A stretch of 64,000 nt of DNA from positions 1,774,501 to 1,838,500 of the forward strand of contig BSQZ01000001.1 in assembly GCA_033239005.1 (NCBI GenBank), given 5' to 3'. A program made the position numbers and the translations under genes. Origin of the DNA: Lamellibrachia satsuma (taxonomy: Eukaryota > Annelida > Polychaeta > Sabellida > Siboglinidae). The first letter of the stretch is position 1, and every line of letters begins with the position of its first letter. The notes under the pieces were generated by a model that ran no database searches, was not told the origin of the DNA, and was given only the letters and a program-made list of their open reading frames with translations. This document shows, in pieces, positions 13,701 to 25,599 of the stretch.

Positions 13701-16700
13701 GTGTCAGTAGATGTACGGGCTGGTATGTCTTGTCTTGTTCTTCCATGCGTTGGCTGCCACAGGATGGTCCTTGATGCCACTTCATTGTTGTGTCAGTAGA
13801 TGTACAGGCTGGTCTGTCTTGTCTTGTTCTTCCATGCATTGGCTGCCACAGGATGGTCCTTGATGCCACTTCATTGTTGTGTCAGTAGATGTACAGGCTG
13901 GTCTGTCTTGTCTTGTTCTTCCATGCGTTGGCTGCCACAGGATAGTCCTTGATGCCACTTCATTGCTGTGTCAGTAGATGTACAGGCTGGTCTGTCTTGT
14001 CTTGTTCTTCCATGCGTTGGCTGCCACAGGATGGTCCTTCATTGTTGTGTCAGTAGATGTACAGGCTGGTCTGTCTTGTCTTGTTCTTCCATGCATTGGC
14101 TGCCACAGGATGGTCCTTGATGCCACTTCATTGTTGTGTCAGTAGATGTACAGGCTGGTCTGTCTTGTCTTGTTCTTCCATGCATTGGCTGCCACAGGAT
14201 AGTCCTTGATGCCACTTCATTGCTGTGTCAGTAGATGTACAGGCTGGTCTGTCTTGTCTTGTTCTTCCATGCGTTGGCTGCCACAGGATGGTCCTTCATT
14301 GTTGTGTCAGTAGATGTACAGGCTGGTCTGTCTTGTCTTGTTCTTCCATGCATTGGCTGCCACAGGATGGTCCTTGATGCCACTTCATTGTTGTGTCAGT
14401 AGATGTACAGGCTGGTCTGTCTTGTCTTGTTCTTCCATGCGTTGGCTGCCACAGGATGGTCCTTCATTGTTGTGTGAGTAGACGTACAGGCTGGTATGTC
14501 TTGTTTTGTTCTTCCATGCGTTGGCTGCCACAGGATGGTCGTTGATGCCACTTCATTGCTGTGTCAGTAGATGTAAAGGCTGGTCTGTCTTGTCTTGTTC
14601 TTCCATGCGTTGGCTGCCACGGGATGGTCGTTGATGCCACTTCATTGTTGTGTCAGTAGATGTACAGGCTGGTCTGTCTTGTCTTGTTCTTCCATGCATT
14701 GGCTGCCACAGGATGGTCCTTCATTGTTGTGTCAGTAGATGTACAGGCTGGTCTGTCTTGTCTTGTTCTTCCATGCATTGGCTGCCACAGGATGGTCCTT
14801 AATGCCACTTCATTGTTGTGTCAGTAGCTGTGCCCATTGTTATAACTGATATTGTTCTCAGTGCATTGGTTGGGTGGTCTCACTATGTTGTCTTTGTGGG
14901 ACTGTATGTCTTTAATAGCAAGGCAATACTATATTATTGATCAACTAGGGCAGGTGCACATGCGCACACACACACACGCACCTGCTCCAGCACCACATCT
15001 TCCTTTAGACAGTTAATAAATGTAAATGCTGGTCTGTCTTGTCTTGTTCTTCCATGCGTTTGCTGCCACGGGATGGTCGTTGATGCCACTTCATTGTTGT
15101 GTCAGTAGATGTACGGGCTGGTCTGTCTTGTCTTGTTCTTCCATGCGTTTGCTGCCACGGGATGGTCGTTGATGCCACTTCATTGTTGTGTCAGTAGATG
15201 TACAGGCTGGTATGTCTTGTCTTGTTCTTCCATGCATTGGCTGCCACAGGATGGTCCTTGATGCCACTTCATTGTTGTGTCAGTAGATGTACAGGCTGGT
15301 CTGTCTTGTCTTGTTCTTCCATGCATTGGCTGCCACAGGATAGTCCTTGATGCCACTTCATTGTTGTGTCAGTAGATGTACAGGCTGGTCTGTCTTGTCT
15401 TGTTCTTCCATGCGTTGGCTGCCACAGGATGGTCCTTCATTGTTGTGTCAGTAGACGTACAGGCTGGTATGTCTTGTTTTGTTCTTCCATGCGTTGGCTG
15501 CCACAGGATGGTCGTTGATGCCACTTCATTGCTGTGTCAGTAGATGTACAGGCTGGTCTGTCTTGTCTTGTTCTTCCATGCGTTGGCTGCCACGGGATGG
15601 TCGTTGATGCCACTTCATTGTTGTGTCAGTAGATGTACAGGCTGGTCTGTCTTGTCTTGTTCTTCCATGCATTGGCTGCCACAGGATGGTCCTTCATTGT
15701 TGTGTCAGTAGATGTACAGGCTGGTCTGTCTTGTCTTGTTCTTCCATGCATTGGCTGCCACAGGATGGTCCTTAATGCCACTTCATTGTTGTGTCAGTAG
15801 CTGTGCCCATTGTTATAACTGATATTGTTCTCAGTGCATTGGTTGGGTGGTCTCACTATGTTGTCTTTGTGGGACTGTATGTCTTTAATAGCAAGGCAAT
15901 ACTATATTATTGATCAACTAGGGCAGGTGCACATGCGCACACACACACACGCACACACAAATGTATGCACACACACACACACACAATATGTGTTGTCTTT
16001 ATAGTTCCATGACATTCATGACACATGTTGTAGGGTGGTTTTGTGACAACTTCGGAGATCAGTGTAATGTTGACTGACCGCGAGAATAATGTCATCTACC
16101 AGTGTCATGCGACTAATGACGCACTGGGACAGACAGTTGTTGACACAGTCACCCTGGAAGTCATGTGTGAGTGTCAATGTGGATGTTTATATGATGAAAC
16201 ATAATTTTGTTAGCACTATTGTTTTATATTGTTAAGATTGCTATTTCTTTAGTTTTATCACAAAAGTTGTATTAAGCTTGTAAAACTATTTGCACTATTT
16301 GTCTGTATGCGATTAAAATATAAAAATAAACACAAATGTAATTATATTTAGTTTGATTTATAAAAAAACGTTTTTAAATGCAATTATTTGTTTCACCATT
16401 TATTGTTTGAAATGTAAAATAAGTGTGAATAATTCTAAACATCTGTTAGAGGCACTAACATAGGGTGTTAATATCTTTCAGATCCCCCCGAGCAGCCGAC
16501 TATCTCGGGGTACACCGAGGGGCGTGAGGTGGCAGCGGGGCAGATACAGAGTCTGACATGTACCTCAGTGGGGGGCAACCCTCCCGCAGAACTCACCTGG
16601 TGGAAAGGTAACAAACTGTTAACTACCTGGTCCAATAACTCATGATAAATTGCTTTTCTAGAATGTTTAGTTGCAGTTGTAAAAATTTGACCTAATCTGC

Positions 16701-19700
16701 TATGCTGATTGAAGCCTAATCTTGCCATAATCACATGTGTCATATGTTAGTAATGTAGTATTACTAAATGTAACTTGTTAAGAATTTTTGACTGCTCTAT
16801 GCGTTATGGATGATGGTGATTTATTAAAATCATTACAGCTAAAACATTGTTTTTATGTTTATGGTGATCATATTGTTAACAAAAGTAAAATGTAATCCAA
16901 TAATAATTAGACTTTTTATGTAGAATATAAGAATTTTATCAAATAAGATATCAGCTGTAAAATTACCTGTTTGCAAGACACAAAATGTTGGAACACTTAA
17001 ATTATAACAGTAGTATATAAACACTATAGTTGGAGGATTTCATGAGTCAGTTGAGAGTAACCATCATTGACAACTGTTTTTGCAGGTGACAGGCTGCTAG
17101 CGGGCACCCCTAGGATCACAGGTAACATCGTCACTCGCCAGGTGTCGTTCATTCTCAAGCCGGATGACAACAACGCGGAGTATCGCTGTAATGCCACAAA
17201 CCAGGCCACGGAGGAGCCACTGATCACATCCGTGAAGCTTCAGGTCAACTGTAAGTGGCGCTTATGGTCATTCATGATGCATTCGTTTTTTGTTCTCAAG
17301 TCTGTGACTTCAGCTGAAATGACAAAGTTAAAAGTGCTTTATAAACTGTGATAATTAAATTGTTTTGACAATCTACCTGAATGTTTGAGAATAAAATGTT
17401 CCGTTAGTTCCTCTGGAACGCGAATCGATGAATGCCTCCTTAGTTATTTAACAAGATTGCCATCTCGAACAACAAGTTCCTGATGGCAAGTGGACAAGGA
17501 AGCCATTGGCTTATTGAGAGTCCAACAATTTTCTCATCTATGTGTAGCCCGCCCTTATCAGATATCTGTCAATTCTATTTTTAAACATATTCACACTACT
17601 AGCATTAACACAGTCATTTGGCAGTTTGTTCCATTCATTTATCACCCTCTGTGAGAAAGAGTACTTTCTCATGTCCAACCTACACTGCTCCTTAACTAAT
17701 GCTGCTTTGTGTCCTCTGGTTCTACTGCCTTCTTTAAGTTTGAAGAACATATTCCTGTCAACATCCTCATAACCGTTCACTATTTTAAACACTTCTATTT
17801 GGTCTCCTCTTAGTCTCCTGGTCTCTAGTGTTGTCAAACCGCATTGTAATAAGCGACTTTCGTAACTAAGGTCTCTTAATTCTGGAATCATCTTAGTTGC
17901 TCTTCGTTGTATTCTTTCTAGCTTATCTATGTCTTTTTTACAATATGGCCTCCATGCTTGAATACAATATTCCAAATGTGGTCTAACTATTGCTTTGTAC
18001 AGGGGTACAATTAGATGTTTCTCCTTATACGTGATAGTTCTCCTAATTAGCCCTAGAATTTGATTTCCTTTCGAAGCAGCAATCCCACATTGCTCTGAAA
18101 CTTTCATGTCAGCATTAAATGTTACTCCTAAATCCTTTTCTTGTGTGGTTCTACCTAGTACAGCATCCCCCATTTTATATTCCTCGTCCATATTTCCATG
18201 TCCTATGTGTATACATTTACACTTCCCAAAATTGAATAACATTTGCCAATTTTCTGACCATTTAACTAATTTTTCCAGATCATCTTGTAAACTTTGGTTA
18301 TCTGTATCATTAGTAACCTTTCTGAATACTTTTGTGTCACCTGCAAATTTGAGTACTTTGCTAGATATGTCATCCTCCAAATCATTTATATATATTAAAA
18401 ACAGTATAGGGCCTAATACTGATCCCTGTGGTACCCCACTCAAAACAGATTTCCAGTTTGAAATCTCACCATCTACTATTACTCTCTGTCTTCTGTGTGT
18501 AAGCCACTTTTCTATCCAGTTGATTACATCATTGCCTATACCATGGGCTTTTAGTTTAAGTAACAATCTTTGATGTGCCACTTTATCGAAAGCTTTCTGA
18601 AAATCTAAGTAGACAACATCCACTGGTGACCTGTCATCTACCCACTTTGTAATTTCTTCTAAGAAACATAAGAGATTGGTTAGACATGACCTTGCTTTTA
18701 GGAATTCATGTTGAGATGTATTTATTAATTTATGTTTTACGAGGAATTCCACCATGTGGTCTCTAATTAATGTTTCGAGTAATTTACATACAACTGATGT
18801 TAAACTCACTGGTCTGTAATTTTCTGGCTTCTTCCTCGATCCCTTCTTAAATAGCGGCGTAATGTTTGCTTCTTTCCATTCTGAAGGAACTATTCCTTCT
18901 TCTAGTGACAAGTTAAATAAGTTTGCAAGTGGTGTACTAATTTGATCAACAATTTCCTTTAGCAGTTTTGGTGGTATCCCATCAACTCCAGGTGATCTAT
19001 TATCTTTCATCTTCTTAATTTTCTTTGCTATCATTTCAGGAGTTACAAATAACTGCCCTAAATGTTCTGGTTTATTGCCCTCAAATATAGTCAATGGAAC
19101 TGGAAGTGAGCTGATATCTTCTGTGGTAAAAACTGAGCTGAAATACTCATTCAGGATCTCTGCCATTTGGAACCCATCTGAAATTATGTTTTCACTGTTG
19201 TTTTCCAGTGGTCCGACCTTATCTCGAACTTTCTGTTTACTCCTTACATAAGCATAGAAACTCTTGCTGTAATTTTTTATATTACCTGCCAATTTTTTTT
19301 CAAAGGTTCTTTTAGATTTTCTAATTTCAGTTGTAGCTAGGTTAAGTGCCTCTTTGTAGTTTGTGTAGTCTTCTACATTTCCAGTGTGTTTATAGACCCT
19401 CCACAGCATCTGTTTGTGAGCAATTTTTCTAATAGCTTCTTTTGACAGGTGTTTTTTCCTGGATCTTTTTCCTTGTTTTCTTAATGGAATAAATTTCTCA
19501 ATAATGCCCTCAATTTCATATTTTAAATTTACAGCTACTGCCTTGCAACTTACTTTCTATGTAACAGCTGACTAACAAAACGTAATATCGCTCGCGCTAA
19601 CGAAATGTCAGTGACCTTATTTAAATAACACTGAATTACTACCTACGGCTAACTTTTAACAATAAATGTTGCTAAAACAAAATATTTAGGTTTTCAATAT

Positions 19701-22700
19701 TTAATATGTACTAAATTATTTACAATAATATTACGTCTCGTATTATGTACCCAATCAACTGAAAACAACAACCCTTAATTATCGCTCGCGCTACCGAGTC
19801 CTCAGAGTCCTACGATATAAACTACCCTAAATTACTCCTATAGCTAAATTTTAACAGCAACTATTGACTAAACAAGGACTCTTGTAAGTTTATGTTTAAT
19901 ATACACGCAATAATAATACTTATCCGATCAATATTCCACGCTTTAGACAAATATAAAATCCACCAAATTCAATCCCGTGTTCTCAAGATTTCCCAAGATG
20001 CATCCTGTTATGAAAAACGCCTAAAAGAATATGGCTAACAATCCTAGAGACAAGGAGGTTAAAGAGGAGATCAAATTTAAGTTTTTATGGTATTGAATTG
20101 GTATGAGGATGTCGATAGAAATGTTTTGTTCTCACTTAAGAAAGATAGTAGAGGACATGAAGTAACACCAGTGAAGGATCAGTGTAGATTGGATATCAAG
20201 AGGTATTCGTTCTCACAGAGGACAATTAATGAATGGAACAAATGATCTACAGATACGTGTAAATGCTAGTTTAAAAACAAAATTAACAAATATCTCAGGA
20301 GGGTGGGTTACACATAGATGAAAATTTTTTTACTCGATAAGTCAATGGCTTCCTTGTCCACTTGCCATCTGGGCCTTTGCCTTGGATAGCAATCTGGTTA
20401 AATAAGTTTGTCTCTTCCAGTTCCCCCCAAGATCCTGACAATCACGTCGAAGCCACTGAAGCCAAGCGCCGGCCAGCAGCTGGTGATCACCTGCATGAGT
20501 TCCTCCAGCAACCCTGCCTCTGTGCTCTCCTGGTGGAAGGATGGCAGCGAGATTGAGGGCATCGATGGAGGGGTGATTGACGCCAAGAACGGGGGCAAGT
20601 CAACCATCAGTAAGCTGCAGTTGACCCCTACGGCCGAGGATGATGGGGAGATCTATGCGTGTAGGGCGACTAACCCCCTCCTGGAGACGGCTGTCAGTGA
20701 TGCTGTCACCCTCGATATTCTGTGTGAGTAGGCAGACTTTCTGGATAAGTTGTGATTAAACCGTAATTCTTAATGGCTCTTATAGTCGGTAGTCTTAGCA
20801 TTTCAGTCAAATGTAGACACTCCTGGACTTTGTCTTACTCTCAATATGAGTATATTAATAAAGTTTATTAGTTTATTATTTATCATTGATAAATTGGTAT
20901 GAAAACTTATTGTCATGTCTTCGATACAAGCATCGTTATCACTGGTGATGTTACTTTCATGTTTCACACATGGTCCATCTTAGTCTGTTTACTGATTTCT
21001 TTAGCGCATGTCTATCTTCTCATGTAAAACATTGCCATCAGCCAAGGTCCATTTTCTAAACATTTAAAAATATTTCCAAACTTTCCCAACATTTTTACCA
21101 TTACAAATGTAGTTTTAGTATATTTATCTATTACAATTGATGTCTTTTGAGTTGAATAAGAAAATAAACATGTTCTGATACAATGGTATCAGTAGTGTTC
21201 AGTTCTAACTGATGTTTGGATATTTAAAAGCTTAATGTCTTTGTGGAGATTCCCTCGCACTGCTACTAGCATAGAAGATAAAATTAGTAGTAAAACTACA
21301 TGAAAGATATGTGACCTTCATAACCTATTTTTTTTTTAATAAACCTTTAGTATTCATGATGTCATTAATCAAATAACTCTAAAATGTCCTATTGCCATTT
21401 TTTATATATGATATAAAGAATTTAATTATTATGAAAGTTTTATTCTGCCACCAGATATCCCCGTGTTTGCCAGTGTTGCTCCGACCATCGTTAACATTGT
21501 TGAGTCCCACTCGGAGACCTTGAACTTCACAGCCAGGGGCAACCCTAATACAGTGTCCTACACGTGGTACCGCGATGGCCTCAAGCTGACCTCATCCACA
21601 GCAAAGGAGGGCGAACTGAGCTTACCCCATTTTGTCACCGATGGCCCCATTCTCAACATTACCAACGTCAAGCGGACAGACACAGGCACCTACGTGTGTG
21701 AGGCACGCAACAACCAGGGCAAGACTGACCACAGCTTCCAAGTCAACGTCCAGTGTGAGTGGACATGACAGTCAGTCGTGGTTCTTCTGTGCTAGTTACA
21801 TATTACGTTAGTCTGCATTGTTGAACATGGTGGATTAGAGATGGATACCGTAACTCTGTGAGTCCACAACATGGTTTTCCATTTCTCTATATTATATGGG
21901 ATCTTTTACTTCCCCTGGTATAGACACCAGGTAGAAAGGATCAATGGCTTTTAGTGTCTCTTCTGAAAGACAGACAAAGTGGGTAAATTAAATTGCCCAA
22001 GTTTCAAAACGTGGACTCGAACCCCGGTCTCGGCTGATAGTGCGATGTTCTACAGCCAGGCCAGTGCCCCCCAGTTCTACAGCCATGCCAGTGCCCCCCC
22101 CAGTTCTACAGCCAGGCCAGTGCCACCCAGTTCTACAGCCAGGCCAGTGTCCCCCAGTTCTACAGCCAGGCCAGTGTCCCCCAGTTGTACAGCCAGGCCA
22201 GTGCCCCCCCCCAGTTCTACAGCCAGGCCAGTGCCACCCAGTTCTACAGCCAGGCCAGTGCACCCCCAGTTCTACAGCCTGGCCAGTGCCCCCCAGTTCT
22301 ACAGCCAGGCCAGTGTCCCCCAGTTCTACAGCCAGGCCAGTGCTCCCCCCAGTTGTACAGCCAGGCCAGTACCCCCCAGTTCTACAGCCAGGCCAGTGTC
22401 CCCCAGTTCTACAGCCAGGCCAGTGCCCCCCCCAGTTCTACAGCCAGGCCAGTGCCCCCCCAGTTCTACAGCCAGGCCAGTGCCCCCCCAGTTCTACAGC
22501 CATGCCAGTGCTTCTCCCAGTTCTACAGCCACGCCAGTGCTCCTCCCAGTTCTACTGCCAGGCCAGTGCCCCCCAGTTCTATAGCCAGGCCAGTGCCCCC
22601 CAGTTCTACAGCCAGGCCAGTGTCCCCCAGTTCTACAGCCACGCCAGTGCTCCTCCCAGTTCTACTGCCAGGCCAGTGCCCCCCAGTTCTATAGCCAGGC

Positions 22701-24293
22701 CAGTGCCCCCAAGTTCTACAGCCAGGCCAGTGTCCCCCAGTTCTACAGCCAGGCCAGTGCCCCCCCAGTTCTACAGCCAGGCCAGTGCCCCCCAGTTCTA
22801 CAGACAGGCCAGTGCCCCCCACCCAGTTCTACAGCCAGGCCAGTGCCCCCCAGTTCTACAGCTAGGCCAGTGCCCCCCCAGTTCTACAGACAGGCCAGTG
22901 CCCCCCACCCAGTTCTATAGCCAGGCCAGTGCTTCTCCCAGTTCTACAGCCATGCCAGTGCTTCTCCCAGTTCTACAGCCACGCCAGTGCTCCTCCCAGT
23001 TCTACTGCCAGGCCAGTGCCCCCCAGTTCTATAGCCAGGCCAGTGCCCCCCAGTTCTACAGCCAGGCCAGTGTCCCCCAGTTCTACAGCCACGCCAGTGC
23101 TCCTCCCAGTTCTACTGCCAGGCCAGTGCCCCCCAGTTTATAGCCAGGCCAGTGCCCCCCAGTTCTACAGCCAGGCCAGTGTCCACCAGTTCTACAGCCA
23201 CGCCAGTGCTCCTCCCAGTTCTACAGCCAGGCCAGTGCTCCTCCCAGTTCTACTGCCAGGCCAGTGCCCCCCAGTTCTACAGCCAGGCCAGTGCCCCCCA
23301 GTTCTTCAAAGTAGATATTGCACTGATAGATGCTGTACAAATATCTCCTATGGTGCAGCACCAGTAATGCAAAATGTTGGGCATAATTTGTTTACGGTTG
23401 TAAAAATATTGACATACTTAGACTTAGCAGCTCCCACATCTAGAGATGCACGACGCAATCCAGTTGCTCCACTTGGATTGATCAGCAGATCTTCTATTGA
23501 CCAGACCTTCTGTTGACCAGGTGTAAGTCATGGTTGGTGGTTTGGCACCAGTTCAAAATTAGATATGTGTTTTATTACAAAACATATTTACCTGTTATTG
23601 TAAAAAACATGACTTCAAGTAATAAGCCACGATGATTGATTTATACGTGCATATAAAAACCACATTTATATCATTTAGTGGAATGTTTTTATTTTGTGTA
23701 AAAAAAATTCTGTAACTTTGTACAGCATGTTTCTGATTGTTCTGTTGGACTGTGTACATAGATGAAGGTTTAGTGACACGTTCTCTTGTTTGAGCAGACT
23801 CCGCTGGGATCATAGATCACACGAAGCATGTGTTGATGGACCCAGGAACCAATGCAACCTTCGAATGTACGGTCGACGCCAACCCTATGGTTGACAAGAT
23901 GGTGACATGGTCCCGTGCCGGCTATGACATGTCACGCACTGTGACATCATATGTTGATGGATGTTACACCCTGATCGTGCTTGGTGTGGTCAAGGATGAC
24001 TCTGGGGTGTTTACTTGTAATGCCAACAATGGGATTGGAGCGGCAGTCACGGCGGACACATCTCTCGTTGTTAAGTGTATGTATAGATCTTCACTTGACT
24101 TTTGTTTGTATAGTTTTTAATATTGTTAATGACCCCATGTGGTCTAGATGGGCAAGGGCACTTCATTGTGTACAATGGTGATTTTACGTATCATTAATAT
24201 ATATATTTATGTATTTATTATCGTTATTTTAAACTTATTTATATATATTTAACATATTTATATTTTAACTTATCTATGTTTCGCTTAATTAAT

Positions 24294-24365
<72 letters not shown>

Positions 24366-25546
24366 CTTGTTTATAGTTTTACCTTATTTGTACTCTATTT
24401 ATATTTGTTTAGCTTAAATTATTTTTGTTATGCATATTTGTATATATATGGGTTTTAACTGAAATAAAAGTATTTATAACAGAATTTGTAAGACATGATG
24501 ACATTGCTTCTTCCATAGCAACCATGCACTTATAATGCTCCAAATGGAATGCAATTTTGTATATTCCTCCAGTAGATGTGTGTAAAGAAGATACAGAAGT
24601 ATAAAGTGGAAAAACGTAATATTTATTGAATGCCACCTCATTTACTACCAGGTTTGGTATTCCTGGAGACTACCGCGCGCGAGCACTGGGAACCGAACCC
24701 CTAAAGTAAATCCCTGAAATATCTGAAAATAAAACATTATTTACACATTACATATATAATAACGCTATACAATGTCAGTTTTCCCAATTTGGAAAGTCCG
24801 CTCCCGCTGAGCCAACCAGTGCAGGCTCAATGAGAATGTGGTCTTCCCATGGCCCTGCCGAGGCGACTCCCACGGGCTCGACGCGGCCTTCGAAGTAATT
24901 TTCAATCACAGCAGCTAAATTGCTGTCCTCGAGATTGCACCCCCTCGCACGATCCAACTCGGGAGCTAAATAAGCTTCTTTCGATGCCATAGTGCAATGT
25001 TTTAATGAATGGAAGACGAAAACAGCGGACGAAACAAAGACGAAAGGAATGTGTAAACAAGCCGATTGTGCATGCGCGCTTACGTTTTCGACCAATCAGC
25101 AAGCGTTTCGCAACATCCATAGCAACAACAGCACTTTTTTTTATCTGTTGCTAGATAAATTATGTATAATAGGAGCTGTTCCATTGGTCTAAAGTAAGAG
25201 ATTCCCAATCGCACGTGTAGCTGACGTCATAAGCTTTCCAGCCATGTATAACATGTGGGGTTTCCCGCTTGAAAGCGAGCGAAGACAGTCAATCAAAAAT
25301 GCGTAAAAATGGCTTTGTGTCAGACTTCTCAACCGCGACGCTAATCAGGGGCTTCAATAAAGTGCTAAATATTACTAGTTTGAACAATCTTTCTGCATAT
25401 ATAAATGGATTTATGGAAAGATGGATAATTTCGCTGATCGATTCCGTCGTTAACCTTGTTTTGACAATTCGAAGGTACGGCATGCGTTTTAGGCTCCTTC
25501 GCCGAACTAAATCTAGCGACAAGCGCCTGGTTTTGGCGTGGCGCGT

Positions 25547-25599
<53 letters not shown>

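Noticed and set aside
21979..23516. Long proline-, serine- and glutamine-rich frames on both strands
   Set aside because: By-products of the 27/28-bp minisatellite. They shift frame with C-run length and have no splice or start context.
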